Assembly (NCBI GenBank): GCA_017541035.1
Contig: JAFXZW010000026.1
Location: forward strand, 1 to 56,515
Length of the DNA stretch: 56,515 nucleotides
Source of the DNA: Eubacterium sp.
Lineage (GTDB): Bacteria; Bacillota; Clostridia; Lachnospirales; Lachnospiraceae
Direction: 5' to 3'
Of the stretch, positions 15,428-24,557 are shown in pieces; position 1 is the first letter of the stretch; every line of letters begins with the position of its first letter. The notes beneath the pieces are model-generated. The model had not been told where the DNA came from. It did not search any database and saw nothing but the letters and a program-made list of their open reading frames with translations. Both the position numbers and the translations under genes were made by a program.

Positions 15428-16813
15428 ATGGATTACGATTTGAAGTTCATGGAGCGCGCTATCAAACTGGCAAAGCTGGGCATCGGTCGTGTGGATCCGA
15501 ATCCGCTGGTGGGGGCCGTGATCGTCAAGGATGGAAAGATCATCGGTGAAGGTTATCATACGGGTTACGGAATGCCTCATGCTGAGAGGGAAGCGCTTAA
15601 CAGTCTGACGGAATCTGCTCAGGGAGCGGATATGTACGTTACGATGGAGCCTTGCGCACATCAGGGAATGCAGCCTCCCTGTGTTCCTGCTATTATTGAC
15701 GCAGGAATCCGCACCGTTTATATCGGTTCTTCTGATCCGAATCCCATGGTAAACGGGAAGGGGATCTGGATGCTGCGCCATCAGGGAATCGAAGTGGTGA
15801 CCGGTGTCATGAAGAAGGAATGTGACGCCATGAACGCAGTCTTTTTCCATTACATTACCACCCGTCAGCCTTATATTGTGCTGAAGTATGCAATGACCAT
15901 GGACGGAAAGATTGCTACCGTAAAGGGACAGAGCCGGTACATTTCCGGTGATTTTGCAAGAGGCCGTGTTCGGGCTCTGCGGAACCAGTATCCCGCTATC
16001 ATGGTTGGAATCGGTACGGTACTTGCTGATGATCCCATGCTGGATACCAGAAGGCAGAAGGATCGGGTACCGATCCGTATTATCTGCGATACGAATCTTC
16101 GCATTCCCATTGATGCAAAGATCGTTAAGTCAGCAGGAACCATCAGAACCATTGTTGCATCCGGTGAAAATGCGCTCAGAGACAAGGAAGAAAAAGTCCG
16201 TGAACTGGAAGTGGACGGTGTTGAGGTTCTGCGTGTTCCCGAGAAGAACGGGGAGATCGACCTCTGTACCCTGGTTCCGATGCTTGGTTCCATGGGCATC
16301 AGTGCGGTTATGGTGGAAGGCGGCGGACGTCTGGCATGGAGCTTCATCAAGGAAGGCCTGGTCAATGAAGTTGTCACCTATACTTCACCGAAGGTATTCG
16401 GTGGTGCTTCTGCAACAACACCGGTAACCGGTGAAGGTGTCAATACCGTGGATGAAGCTTACCAGTTCCATCTGGTGGATTCCGAAATTCTTCCCGGCGG
16501 TGATATCTATGCGCGTTATATCATTGGGCCTGAACCGGAAGAGGATGAGGAAGAAGGGGTTGAAGTTCTTGCAGCTGAACCTCAGAAGATAAAAAGGATC
16601 AAGACCAACGAGACCAAGCTTTTGGAAATGGAGCAGACGGCTCAGGAAAAGCCAAGGAAGAAGAGGCGGATGATGGCTGGGGCACAGCGGACTCTATTCC
16701 GATGCAGAAGGCAGAGGCTCCGCATGAGCCGATGCTGGATGATGATCTGGACGATGCTCCTCCGGTTGAGCTGGAGAACAGAATCGTTACAGAGGTTCTT
16801 TCTGCAGATCTGA
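15428..16813 (+). CDS. ribD: RibD deaminase/reductase with frameshifted acidic tail
   Basis: Bifunctional riboflavin enzyme: it deaminates the GTP-derived pyrimidine, then reduces the ribosyl side chain. The deaminase zinc site is H51-A-E53 with C76 and C85 in the PCAHQGMQPPC motif; the reductase domain (about 150-365) has the MTMDGKIA and GTVLADDPMLDTR motifs and the VEGGGRLAWSF block. The catalytic part is complete by about residue 368. A long acidic/basic tail follows, and at the A-run 16647-16650 the frame appears to lose one base: frame 0 turns Arg-rich and ends at 16813, whereas one extra A would restore an acidic tail ending at 16842, 6 nt before ribE. ATG 15428 follows AAAGGAAAAGG. 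Enzyme activity should be unaffected. Confidence 0.93.
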   Translation: MDYDLKFMERAIKLAKLGIGRVDPNPLVGAVIVKDGKIIGEGYHTGYGMPHAEREALNSLTESAQGADMYVTMEPCAHQGMQPPCVPAIIDAGIRTVYIGSSDPNPMVNGKGIWMLRHQGIEVVTGVMKKECDAMNAVFFHYITTRQPYIVLKYAMTMDGKIATVKGQSRYISGDFARGRVRALRNQYPAIMVGIGTVLADDPMLDTRRQKDRVPIRIICDTNLRIPIDAKIVKSAGTIRTIVASGENALRDKEEKVRELEVDGVEVLRVPEKNGEIDLCTLVPMLGSMGISAVMVEGGGRLAWSFIKEGLVNEVVTYTSPKVFGGASATTPVTGEGVNTVDEAYQFHLVDSEILPGGDIYARYIIGPEPEEDEEEGVEVLAAEPQKIKRIKTNETKLLEMEQTAQEKPRKKRRMMAGAQRTLFRCRRQRLRMSRCWMMIWTMLLRLSWRTESLQRFFLQI

Positions 16814-16848
16814 ATCCTTTTAACATTGAGAATAAGAAGTGATAAGTC

Positions 16849-17490
16849 ATGTTTACCGGTATCATTGAAGAGCAGGGAGAGTATATTCAGCTGAGACAGA
16901 CTGCCGGAAGCGCGTCGCTGATGATCCGCGCGCATATCGTTCTTCAGGGAACGAAGGTGGGCGACAGTATCGCGGTTGACGGAGTCTGTCTTACTGTAAC
17001 GGAAATGCAGGGTGACCGTTTTTTTGCGGATGTAATGCCGGAAACCCTTCGAAGATCCACGTTGGGTAGTCTGAAGCCGGGAGATCCCGTGAATCTGGAA
17101 AGGGCAATGGCTGCTGACGGACGGTTTGGCGGTCATATCGTTGCCGGACATGTGGATGGAACGGGCGTGATCAGCAGACTTCGGAGAGAGGGAAATGCCG
17201 TACTGTATACGATTTCGGCTGACCCTTCCGTATTGCGTTATATCGTTGAAAAAGGATCCATAGCCATTGACGGTATCAGTTTGACGGTTGTTCAGGTTAC
17301 GGGTAATGATTTCACTGTTTCCGTGATTCCGCACACAAATGCGGTTACAGGTCTTTCCCGGAAAAAAGCCGGGGATAAGGTAAATCTTGAAAATGACATC
17401 ATCGGGAAATATGTGGAACGTCTGATGCAGCCCGCGGGGACAAAGCAGGGCGTTACCATGGATTTTCTGGCTGAACATGGATTTATATAA
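16849..17490 (+). CDS. ribE: Riboflavin synthase alpha subunit
   Basis: RibE dismutates two 6,7-dimethyl-8-ribityllumazine molecules to riboflavin. The 213-residue protein begins with the family hallmark MFTGIIEE and contains the two lumazine-binding repeats (about 1-95 and 96-195), each with a G-D-S/K and V-x-G-H-V/I-type core (GGHIVAGHVDGTG in the first linker; GSIAIDGISLTV in the second). No clear ribosome site precedes the ATG, so translation probably depends on ribosomes arriving from ribD; the restored ribD frame would stop 6 nt upstream, the observed one 35 nt upstream. ribBA follows directly. Confidence 0.96.
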   Translation: MFTGIIEEQGEYIQLRQTAGSASLMIRAHIVLQGTKVGDSIAVDGVCLTVTEMQGDRFFADVMPETLRRSTLGSLKPGDPVNLERAMAADGRFGGHIVAGHVDGTGVISRLRREGNAVLYTISADPSVLRYIVEKGSIAIDGISLTVVQVTGNDFTVSVIPHTNAVTGLSRKKAGDKVNLENDIIGKYVERLMQPAGTKQGVTMDFLAEHGFI

Positions 17491-17523
17491 TTGGGAAGCA
17501 TCCGAAATGAGGAGGGAGCAATC

Positions 17524-18723
17524 TTGGAACTGAATACGATCGACGAAATTCTTTCGGAGCTCCGTGCCGGGCGACCGGTCGTAATGATGGATGACGTTGA
17601 CAGGGAAAATGAAGGGGATGTGATCTGCGCGGCGGAATTCGCAACAACGGAGAATGTCAACTTTATGGCTAAGTATGCGAGAGGGCTGATCTGCATGCCG
17701 ACAGATGCTTCTTACGCCAGGAAGTATGAGCTGCCGCCCATGAGCATTATTAATACAGACAATCATACAACGGCATTTACTGTTTCGGTAGATCATGTAT
17801 CTGTAACGACGGGCATTTCCGCAGAGGAACGCGGGATCACGGCCCGCCGTTTTGCCGCAGAGGACGCAGGAAGAGAAGAGTTTCGCCGCCCCGGGCATAT
17901 GTTTCCGCTGGTGGCAAGACCCGGTGGAGTGATCGAACGGAAGGGACATACGGAGGCAACTGTGGATCTCTGCCGGATCGCCGGCCTGAAGCCTGTGGGA
18001 CTCTGCTGTGAGATTATGAAGGATGACGGGACCATGGCCCGGCTGCCGGAGCTTCTTGACTTTGCCAGACAGCATGATCTGAAGATATCGACAGTAGAGC
18101 AGCTGGTTAAGTATCGGAAGGAGCATGAGGTTTTTGTTGAGGAAGTGACCTCGGCCAAGCTTCCGACAAAATATGGGGAATTCACGATTCACGGTTATAT
18201 CAATAAGCTGAACGGTGAACATCATGTGGCACTGACTATGGGAGATGTTGCGGACGGAGCTCCGGTGCTTGTACGCGTACATTCCGAATGCCTGACAGGG
18301 GATGCGTTCGGTTCTCTGAAATGTGACTGCGGTGACCAGCTGGATGCTGCAATGCGGCGAATCGCCGAAGAGGGAAGAGGAGTGCTTCTCTATATGCGTC
18401 AGGAGGGACGCGGAATAGGCCTTATCAATAAGATCCGTGCCTACCGGCTGCAGGATCAGGGACTGGATACGGTAGAAGCCAATCTGAAGCTTGGTTTTCC
18501 GGAGGATGCCAGAGATTATACGATCGGGACACAGATCCTGGTGGATCTGGGCGTCCGCAGAATGCGTCTTCTGACAAACAACCCTTCCAAGGTATATGGC
18601 CTGGCAGGGTATCAGCTGGAGATTGTTGAGCGTGTTCCCATCGAGATCGAGCCATCGGTCTATGATCGGTTCTATCTGAAGACCAAAAAGGAAAAGATGG
18701 GTCATATCCTGAAGGAGGTATAG
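17524..18723 (+). CDS. ribBA: DHBP synthase / GTP cyclohydrolase II fusion
   Basis: The N-terminal half makes 3,4-dihydroxy-2-butanone 4-phosphate from ribulose 5-phosphate; the acidic active-site loop [10 protein letters not shown] is at residues 23-32. The C-terminal half opens the GTP ring to start riboflavin synthesis; the zinc cysteines are C256, C267 and C269 in [16 protein letters not shown], followed by the RQEGRGIGL loop. The 399-residue fusion is the usual Firmicutes form. I start at TTG 17524, 7 nt after GGAGGG (17511-17516); the TTG at 17491 would give 11 extra residues and places the site inside the gene. ribH begins 6 nt after the stop. Confidence 0.95.
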   Translation: MELNTIDEILSELRAGRPVVMMDDVDRENEGDVICAAEFATTENVNFMAKYARGLICMPTDASYARKYELPPMSIINTDNHTTAFTVSVDHVSVTTGISAEERGITARRFAAEDAGREEFRRPGHMFPLVARPGGVIERKGHTEATVDLCRIAGLKPVGLCCEIMKDDGTMARLPELLDFARQHDLKISTVEQLVKYRKEHEVFVEEVTSAKLPTKYGEFTIHGYINKLNGEHHVALTMGDVADGAPVLVRVHSECLTGDAFGSLKCDCGDQLDAAMRRIAEEGRGVLLYMRQEGRGIGLINKIRAYRLQDQGLDTVEANLKLGFPEDARDYTIGTQILVDLGVRRMRLLTNNPSKVYGLAGYQLEIVERVPIEIEPSVYDRFYLKTKKEKMGHILKEV

Positions 18724-18729
18724 GATTCA

Positions 18730-19194
18730 ATGAAAAAGATAGAAGGAAATGTAGTTGCGGAGGGCTTGCGCGTCGGTATCGTTGCGTCCCGTTTCAATGA
18801 ATTTATCGTCAGCAAGCTGGTGGCCGGTGCTCAGGATGGGCTGGTACGTCACGGCGTAGAGGATGAATCCATTTCCGTAGCGTGGGTTCCGGGAGCCTTT
18901 GAGATCCCTGTGATTGCGAAGAAAATGGCTCTTTCCGGAGAATATGATGCCGTGATCTGTGTCGGTGCTGTGATCCGAGGACAAACAAGTCATTATGATT
19001 ATGTCTGTGCCGAGGTTTCCAAGGGAATTGCAGCCGTATCTCTGGAGGCCGGTATTCCGGTAATGTTCGGAATCCTGACAACGGACACCATAGAGCAGGC
19101 AATTGAGAGAGCAGGAACCAAGGCGGGAAATAAAGGTTATGACTGTGCCCTCGGAGCGATCGAAATGGTCAATCTGATGAAGCAGCTTGGATGA
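18730..19194 (+). CDS. ribH: 6,7-dimethyl-8-ribityllumazine synthase
   Basis: RibH condenses the ribityl pyrimidine from RibD with the butanone phosphate from RibBA, and forms large icosahedral or pentameric shells in many bacteria. The 154-residue protein shows the family blocks RFNEFIV (about 21-27), WVPGAFEIP (about 49-57), [15 protein letters not shown] with the catalytic His, and GILTTDT near 113. It is the last gene of ribD-ribE-ribBA-ribH; AAGGAGGTATAGG overlaps the ribBA stop and gives a strong ribosome site. No terminator is evident before the DUF1189 gene 36 nt on. Confidence 0.97.
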   Translation: MKKIEGNVVAEGLRVGIVASRFNEFIVSKLVAGAQDGLVRHGVEDESISVAWVPGAFEIPVIAKKMALSGEYDAVICVGAVIRGQTSHYDYVCAEVSKGIAAVSLEAGIPVMFGILTTDTIEQAIERAGTKAGNKGYDCALGAIEMVNLMKQLG

Positions 19195-19230
19195 GCTGAA
19201 TTGTAATCCGTCGGAGGATAGATTTCTGTC

Positions 19231-20148
19231 ATGAAAAGCTGGTTGGATGATGAAACGAAAAAAAAGGATGAAGGGGGGCCTTCATCCTATACGCCTCTTT
19301 CCGAACTTCCGGATGAGGATCCGAATAAAAGGAACGCTCCGGACTATTTTGTGCCGGAGCGCTGTTCCGTATTGGAGCAATTACGGATATCCATCATGAG
19401 TCCGAAACAGCTTATCGGTCTGTCACAGCTGAAAGTCTCCCGTTTTGTGAAATATGTTCTGATCATAGGCTTTCTGGTGATCATCATGACCTACATCGTT
19501 CCGACAGCGGCGACTTTGGCAGGCTTCGGTGGTTTTCATAAGCTTTTTGAAGAAAAAATGCCGAATTTTACCGTTCAGAATGGTACACTGACCGCAGAGA
19601 GTCGTTTTTCAGTTAATCTGGGTAACTATGAGATCCTGATGGATACCGAAGAGGATACCGTATCACAGGATAAGTTCCTGGGGAAGCTGGTAACGGTTGC
19701 CATCGGAAAGAAAAGAGTGCAGGTGGTTGTCAGCCAGAGCGGACTGAACGAGGTGGCGGTGGATCAACCCATCAGCTATCTTTTTGAGGACGGGTTTACG
19801 AGGCAGAACCTGGTGGATGCCATACCCGGATTCTATATTGCTCTTGGTCTCGTGGGCCTTTTCAGTATGGCCGGAGTGATCGTAAAATACCTGATTGCTT
19901 CTCTGCTGTACATGATTCTGGCATGGGGACTGGCGAAGCAGAGCGATCTGGGCCTTACGAAAGGTAATATTTTTCGCCTCTGTTTCTATGCCCAGACCAT
20001 AGGAATCCTGTTGGTTAATCTGAATGAGGCGTTGGGATTCCTGATTCCTTCCCTGATCGTTTCCGCTGTGGGGATATTTATCAGTATCCGTTGGGTAGCG
20101 AAGAGTCTGGGGCCTTATCTTTTTCAGAAGGGACAGACGCCCGCTTAA
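19231..20148 (+). CDS. DUF1189-type membrane protein
   Basis: A 305-residue protein with a charged cytoplasmic N-terminus (about 60 residues), one hydrophobic segment at about 72-95, an extracytoplasmic domain (about 100-195, with repeated strand-like Thr/Val stretches), then three or four hydrophobic segments (about 200-285). The block MSPKQLIGLSQLKVSRF before the first segment and the overall plan match DUF1189, a Firmicutes family of unknown function. It may be cotranscribed with ribH (36-nt gap, GGAGG 12 nt before ATG) but I see no functional link with riboflavin. Its stop overlaps that of the convergent CYTH gene by 4 nt. Confidence 0.75.
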   Translation: MKSWLDDETKKKDEGGPSSYTPLSELPDEDPNKRNAPDYFVPERCSVLEQLRISIMSPKQLIGLSQLKVSRFVKYVLIIGFLVIIMTYIVPTAATLAGFGGFHKLFEEKMPNFTVQNGTLTAESRFSVNLGNYEILMDTEEDTVSQDKFLGKLVTVAIGKKRVQVVVSQSGLNEVAVDQPISYLFEDGFTRQNLVDAIPGFYIALGLVGLFSMAGVIVKYLIASLLYMILAWGLAKQSDLGLTKGNIFRLCFYAQTIGILLVNLNEALGFLIPSLIVSAVGIFISIRWVAKSLGPYLFQKGQTPA

Positions 20149-20630
20149 TGCAGAGCATTTTCCTGAAGGAAGCTATGCAGAGCATCACCGGAGAGACGGC
20201 TGAGAGCGGCATTCGAAAAGGAACCGTCGTCTGTGACTTCGCGGAGAAACCAGGATGGAGGAAGAAAGGCTTTCGCCTCTTCCACGTTGGGGAATTCCAC
20301 CTCCGCGTAGATCAGTCCTTTCAGAGCCCCGTGAAAGATATCCAGTTCAATGGTGTAGGGCGGACAGGGAATGAGATACCGGGTCTTTTCGATAAAACAT
20401 CCCTGCACGGATTCGGCCATTTTTGTAAACTGCTCTTTACTGAGGGGGAGTTCATATTCCTCACGCTGCAGAAGACCGACGGATTTCACGGTGAGAACAT
20501 AGGAATCATTTTCCTTCCGTATACGAAGGACAGGGTCTGTGAAAAGATAGCCCTGTTTCATTTCGATGGATGAGTAGTCGGTCAGCTTCAGGCTACGGGG
20601 ATCGGCCAGAAATTTTCTTTCGATTTCCAT
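20145..20630 (-). CDS. CYTH-domain protein (triphosphate tunnel enzyme)
   Basis: A 161-residue CYTH (CyaB-thiamine triphosphatase) protein. It opens with the diagnostic E-x-E-x-K motif (E2-I-E4-R-K6). Alternating charged strands follow: LRIRKE, YVLTVKS, REEYELPL, ELDIFHG and YAEVEFPN, which supply the tunnel residues that bind triphosphate and metal. Bacterial relatives hydrolyse inorganic triphosphate or thiamine triphosphate; a few are class IV adenylate cyclases. The usual default is inorganic triphosphatase; which applies here cannot be read from sequence. Its promoter is at 20672-20701, divergent from the DJ-1 gene, and it converges on the DUF1189 gene without room for a terminator. Confidence 0.85.
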   Translation of the reverse strand: MEIERKFLADPRSLKLTDYSSIEMKQGYLFTDPVLRIRKENDSYVLTVKSVGLLQREEYELPLSKEQFTKMAESVQGCFIEKTRYLIPCPPYTIELDIFHGALKGLIYAEVEFPNVEEAKAFLPPSWFLREVTDDGSFSNAALSRLSGDALHSFLQENALH

Positions 20631-20671
20631 AGATTTACTCCGTTATGTGGCATCATCAATATGTCTCTCTT

Positions 20672-20701
20672 ATTATAGTCACCTTGGCCGGAGAGAGGCA
20701 A
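20672..20701 (-). promoter_or_regulatory. Promoter of the CYTH gene
   Basis: On the minus strand TTGCCT (20696-20701), 18-nt spacer, TATAAT (20672-20677), about 42 nt before the ATG at 20630. Confidence 0.65.
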
Positions 20702-20730
20702 GAGTTATTTGAATGAAAAGGAGAGAAGGT

Positions 20731-21282
20731 ATGAGCAAGGTAGTAGTGCTTCTTGCAGAGGGGTTTGAAGAAGTGGAAGCCATAGCACCGGTCGATCTTA
20801 TGCGCAGAGCGGGGATCGAGGTGGTAACGGCATCCATTACGTCAGCCAGAAATGTAATGGGATCTCATGGCATTCCGGTGATGGCGGATACGACACTGGA
20901 TCAGCTGGAGGGTACGGCGGATGCGCTTTTTCTTCCCGGCGGAGGTCTGGGAACGGAGAACCTGAAAGCCAGTAAGGAAGTTGCTGATCTGATCCGGAAA
21001 TATCTGGCAGAAGAGAGATATCTTACGGCAATCTGCGCAGCCCCCACGGTTTATGGCTTAATGGGGCTTTTGGAAGGAAAGAAGGCCACCTGCTATCCGG
21101 GCCTGGAATCCAAGCTTTTAGGCGCGGAGTGGACCGGAGAAGACGTAAAGGTAGCTGTGGACGGAAAATTCGTAACCAGCCGGGGAATGGGAACTGCAGT
21201 CGATTTCGGCCTGAAGATCATCGAACTGCTGATCTCTAAAGAAACGGCCGATGAGATTGCGGCTAAGGTTGTGTATCGTTAA
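20731..21282 (+). CDS. DJ-1/PfpI-family protein (YajL/ThiJ type)
   Basis: A 183-residue DJ-1 superfamily protein. The nucleophile-elbow cysteine is C102 in AICAAP, and the conserved acid near the N-terminus is E16 in the EEVEA stretch, equivalent to human DJ-1 E18. Family members are implicated in glyoxal handling and redox or chaperone roles; the exact role is disputed. I start at ATG 20731 with AAAGGAGAGAAGG just upstream; the ATG at 20713 precedes this site. murF follows after 12 nt, so they are likely cotranscribed. Confidence 0.9.
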   Translation: MSKVVVLLAEGFEEVEAIAPVDLMRRAGIEVVTASITSARNVMGSHGIPVMADTTLDQLEGTADALFLPGGGLGTENLKASKEVADLIRKYLAEERYLTAICAAPTVYGLMGLLEGKKATCYPGLESKLLGAEWTGEDVKVAVDGKFVTSRGMGTAVDFGLKIIELLISKETADEIAAKVVYR

Positions 21283-21294
21283 GAAAGGGTAGAT

Positions 21295-22719
21295 ATGAGA
21301 CATATTACCGTACGTGACATCCTGCGTGTCACGGAAGGAACACTGCGTATAATGGGACAGCCGGATGGGGCTGATGACGATGATCTATCGGATAAGGAGC
21401 TGAAGGATCTCTGTATCGATTCCCGGGAAGTAAAGCCGGGTGATCTTTTTATACCGCTGATCGGAGAAAGAGTGGATGCTCATCGTTTCATTCCAGAGGT
21501 CATGGGGACGGTGACAGCTTCCCTGACAGACCGTGAGCCGGCAAAGATCTATTCCGGGTCGGAACAGGTAAAAGAGGCAGAAGAAAGAAAAGATATCCTG
21601 ATCAAAGTCGCCGATACCCAGAAGGCACTGGAAAGAATCGGGGCCTATATCCGTACACAGTATGAACCCCCTGTCGTGGGCGTGACCGGCAGTGTCGGAA
21701 AAACAACTACCCGCCGGATGATCGCAACAGCCCTGGGCAGTTGCCGGGAGGTTTATGAAACACCCGGTAATCTGAATTCCCACATCGGAATCCCCCTGGC
21801 TACCAGCAGGATGCTGGATGCTCCCTCGGAAATCGCTGTTCTGGAAATGGGGATCGACAGGATCGGGGAAATGGATGTGGAGTATGCCATCGTCCGCCCG
21901 GAGATCGCGGTTGTAACGATGATCGGTGTCAGTCATATGGAATACCTGGGTTCCCGGGAGGGAATCCGAAGGGAAAAGCTGAAGATCGCCGGACAGGATA
22001 CAACTCTTTTTCTGAATGCAGATGACCCTCTCCTCACAGGACTTCGCGGAAAAACACAGGCCAGGGAAGTATTGTATTACGGCTTTTCGGAATCAGCGGA
22101 TTACCGTGCGGAGGAAGTGGAGATCGGAGAACGGGGGCACTGCTTTACCTATGTGAACGGTGATACCCGCATCCGTGTGGAGCTTCCCGTTCTCGGAAAG
22201 CATAATGTGCGGAACGCTCTTGTTGCCATGGCAATCTGTGATTACCTCGGTATGGATCTTCAGAAGGCAGCGGCGGGACTGGCAGGATTTCAGGGACTGC
22301 GTCAGATCATTCGTCACATGCCGCAGGGGACGATCCTCATTGATGATACCTACAATGCCAGTCCGGAATCCATGCGTGCGGCGCTGTCCGTTTTGACGGA
22401 GCTGGAGGTAAAGGACAGCAAATGGGCAGTTCTCGGTGATATGTTCGAACTGGGAAGTGAATCCGAGACCTTCCACCGGGAGGTCGGAAGGAGTATAACG
22501 GATTACAGGATCGACCATCTGGTTACGGTGGGCGGATCTGCATTGTTCCTCGGAGAGGAGGCGGAGAAAAAGGATCCGTCACTTTCCCATTTGCATTTCA
22601 ATAATATCGAGGAAGCGGGAGCATATCTGAAGAAACAGCTTCAACCGGGAGACGCCATTCTCCTGAAGGCATCTCATGGCATGAATTTTGCAAAGATTGT
22701 AGATGAACTGATGGCCTGA
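21295..22719 (+). CDS. murF: UDP-MurNAc-tripeptide D-alanyl-D-alanine ligase
   Basis: MurF adds D-Ala-D-Ala to UDP-MurNAc-tripeptide, the last cytoplasmic step of the peptidoglycan pentapeptide precursor. The 474-residue protein has the Mur-ligase layout: an N-terminal uridine-binding domain with the DSREVKPGDLFI motif (about 41-52), the central ATPase with GVTGSVGKTT at 129-138 and the NLNSHIGIP and EMGIDRIGEMD motifs, and a C-terminal domain starting near the DDTYNASPESM motif. An acidic D-rich insert at about 26-32 is local variation. It starts 12 nt after the DJ-1 family gene and is followed by a separate promoter at 22742. Confidence 0.96.
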   Translation: MRHITVRDILRVTEGTLRIMGQPDGADDDDLSDKELKDLCIDSREVKPGDLFIPLIGERVDAHRFIPEVMGTVTASLTDREPAKIYSGSEQVKEAEERKDILIKVADTQKALERIGAYIRTQYEPPVVGVTGSVGKTTTRRMIATALGSCREVYETPGNLNSHIGIPLATSRMLDAPSEIAVLEMGIDRIGEMDVEYAIVRPEIAVVTMIGVSHMEYLGSREGIRREKLKIAGQDTTLFLNADDPLLTGLRGKTQAREVLYYGFSESADYRAEEVEIGERGHCFTYVNGDTRIRVELPVLGKHNVRNALVAMAICDYLGMDLQKAAAGLAGFQGLRQIIRHMPQGTILIDDTYNASPESMRAALSVLTELEVKDSKWAVLGDMFELGSESETFHREVGRSITDYRIDHLVTVGGSALFLGEEAEKKDPSLSHLHFNNIEEAGAYLKKQLQPGDAILLKASHGMNFAKIVDELMA

Positions 22720-22741
22720 GTATGGCTGTGTTTTGAAATAC

Positions 22742-22770
22742 TTGACTTTTTTTTGCTAACTCAATAAAAT
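22742..22770 (+). promoter_or_regulatory. Promoter of the DUF6465 gene
   Basis: TTGACT (22742-22747), 17-nt spacer including a T8 run, TAAAAT (22765-22770). It lies between murF and the small gene at 22821. Confidence 0.75.
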
Positions 22771-22820
22771 AGAGGTTGTTAGTGAGGGAAGCTATGTATA
22801 TATCACAAGGAGGATCGATT

Positions 22821-23039
22821 ATGAAAACTTCTGCATATGTTGAGTTCTATGGCAAGCAGGTTGCCCAGGATGATCTTGTGAATGAAGTAAAGAAGATCTG
22901 GACGGAAAGCGGAAAGGATCTTTCCGAAATAAAGAGCATTGCGCTTTACTTAAAGCCCGAAGATGATTGCTGTTATTATGTAGTGAACGGCAGCGAGATG
23001 GGTTCGTTCCAGATCATCGATACGAAGAATTACTTCTAG
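22821..23039 (+). CDS. DUF6465 small protein
   Basis: A 72-residue acidic protein resembling DUF6465, a small family common in Lachnospiraceae: opening MKTSAYVEFYGKQV, a central amphipathic helix with KKIWTESGKDL, and a strand-rich end with YYVVNGSEMGSF. The function is unknown; proteins of this type are often next to metabolic genes without a fixed partner. The start is set by CAAGGAGG 8 nt before ATG 22821; upstream ATGs at 22776 and 22794 lie before this site. It has its own promoter (22742-22770) and terminator (23058-23092), so it is a short single-gene transcript and probably abundant. Confidence 0.75.
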   Translation: MKTSAYVEFYGKQVAQDDLVNEVKKIWTESGKDLSEIKSIALYLKPEDDCCYYVVNGSEMGSFQIIDTKNYF

Positions 23040-23057
23040 AGTCAATCCGAAAAAGCG

Positions 23058-23092
23058 GGATCGGGTAATCACCCGATCCTCTTTTCTTTTTT
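23058..23092 (+). terminator. Terminator after the DUF6465 gene
   Basis: GGATCGGGT (23058-23066) and ACCCGATCC (23071-23079) form a perfect 9-bp stem with an AATC loop, followed by TCTTTTCTTTTTT. Confidence 0.92.
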
Positions 23093-23111
23093 GCGCGGAA
23101 CGGAGGATAGT

Positions 23112-23717
23112 ATGGTAACGATCATAGACTATGATGCGGGAAATATGAGAAGCGTGGAAAAGGCTGTCCGGTATCTGGGTGAGGAAGTTCGGATCACCCG
23201 GAAACCCGAGGAGATCCTTTCTGCTGAAAGATTGATTCTCCCGGGAGTCGGTTCTTTCGGCGATGCCATGGAGAAGCTGAACGGGTACGGACTGACAGAG
23301 GTGATTCACAGTTATGCGGAATCCGGGAAACCCTTTCTCGGAATCTGCCTGGGTTTGCAGCTTTTCTTTGAAGAAAGCGAGGAAAGCTCGGGGGTGAAGG
23401 GACTTGCACTGCTTCCCGGAAAAATTCGCAGGATTCCGGAGGGAGAAGGCAGAAAGGTTCCTCACATAGGCTGGAATGATCTGAAGCTCCGGCAGGGAAG
23501 CCGTCTTTTCAAAGGGGTTCCGGAGGGAAGCTATGTTTATTTCGTTCACTCCTATTATCTGGAGGCATCGATCCCTGAACAGGTTGCGGCACGAACGGAG
23601 TATGGCGTAAAGATCGATGCAGCCGTTGAAGCAGGCAACCTTTTTGCCTGTCAGTTCCATCCGGAAAAAAGTTCGGAAACGGGACTCCGGATTTTGAAGA
23701 ACTTTATAGAGATGTAA
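23112..23717 (+). CDS. hisH: Imidazole glycerol phosphate synthase, glutaminase subunit
   Basis: HisH releases ammonia from glutamine and channels it into HisF for histidine and AICAR formation. The 201-residue class I amidotransferase shows the oxyanion block GVGSFGDAM, nucleophile C79 in GICLGLQL, and the His/Glu pair in CQFHPEKSS near the C-terminus. ATG 23112 follows CGGAGG; the frame open from 23091 lacks a site. hisF follows after 21 nt. The other his genes are not in this window, so histidine synthesis is split across loci. Confidence 0.95.
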   Translation: MVTIIDYDAGNMRSVEKAVRYLGEEVRITRKPEEILSAERLILPGVGSFGDAMEKLNGYGLTEVIHSYAESGKPFLGICLGLQLFFEESEESSGVKGLALLPGKIRRIPEGEGRKVPHIGWNDLKLRQGSRLFKGVPEGSYVYFVHSYYLEASIPEQVAARTEYGVKIDAAVEAGNLFACQFHPEKSSETGLRILKNFIEM

Positions 23718-23738
23718 AGCATTTACAAGGAGTAAGGC

Positions 23739-24500
23739 ATGCATACTAAAAGAATCATCCCCTGCCTGGATGTGAAGGACGGCAGGGTGGTTAAGGGCGT
23801 GAACTTTGTCAATCTCATCGATGCCGGGGATCCGGTGGAATGCGGGAAGGCATATGACGCTGCCGGTGCGGATGAGCTTGTATTTCTGGATATTACGGCC
23901 TCCAGTGACAGAAGAGCGATCGTAGCGGAAATGGTACGACGTGTTGCGGAAACGGTGTTCATTCCCTTCACCGTCGGAGGAGGAATTCGAACGGTGGAGG
24001 ATTTCCGCGTGATCCTTCGGGAAGGAGCGGATAAGATAGCCATTAATTCCGCCGCTATCGATAATCCGAAGCTCATTTCCGATGCGGCAGAGAAATTCGG
24101 AAGTCAGTGTGTTGTGGTGGCCATCGACGCAAAACGCCGGACTGACGGAGAAGGCTGGACGATCTATAAGCACGGGGGACGTTTGGACTGCGGGATCGAT
24201 GCCGTGGAATGGGCAGCGAAGGCTGACAGCCTGGGGGCTGGGGAAATCCTGCTTACATCCATGGACTGCGATGGTACCAAGAACGGATATGATCTTGCAC
24301 TTACCAGAGCCGTATCCGATGCGGTATCCATTCCGGTGATCGCATCAGGCGGCGCAGGAAATGCAGGACATTTTTACGATGCCCTGACGGAAGGAATGGC
24401 TGACGCAGCCCTGGCTGCATCACTGTTCCATTTTAAAGAACTGGAGATCCGGGAGGTAAAGGAAGCCCTTCGGGATAGAGGCGTTTCCGTGCGCCTGTAA
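23739..24500 (+). CDS. hisF: Imidazole glycerol phosphate synthase, cyclase subunit
   Basis: A 253-residue (beta/alpha)8 barrel that uses HisH-derived ammonia to close the imidazole ring. Catalytic aspartates D11 (PCLDVKDG) and D130 (VVAIDAKR) are present, with phosphate-binding glycine loops such as [12 protein letters not shown] and ASGGAG. Length and motif order are canonical. It is coupled to hisH and followed at 57 nt by a GNAT gene. Confidence 0.97.
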   Translation: MHTKRIIPCLDVKDGRVVKGVNFVNLIDAGDPVECGKAYDAAGADELVFLDITASSDRRAIVAEMVRRVAETVFIPFTVGGGIRTVEDFRVILREGADKIAINSAAIDNPKLISDAAEKFGSQCVVVAIDAKRRTDGEGWTIYKHGGRLDCGIDAVEWAAKADSLGAGEILLTSMDCDGTKNGYDLALTRAVSDAVSIPVIASGGAGNAGHFYDALTEGMADAALAASLFHFKELEIREVKEALRDRGVSVRL

Positions 24501-24557
24501 GTAAGGCACATCGGGACTTGTGGAGACAGAAGATTGAGGAAGGATACTCCGAGTAAA

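Noticed and set aside
16640-16670. Programmed -1 frameshift in ribD
   Set aside because: The site is a plain A4 run and does not fit an X-XXY-YYZ slippery heptamer; a single-base loss (error or mutation) explains it more simply.
16642-18705. Long minus-strand open frame (687 codons) opposite ribE-ribBA
   Set aside because: It is antisense to two clear riboflavin genes and shows no recognisable protein motif.
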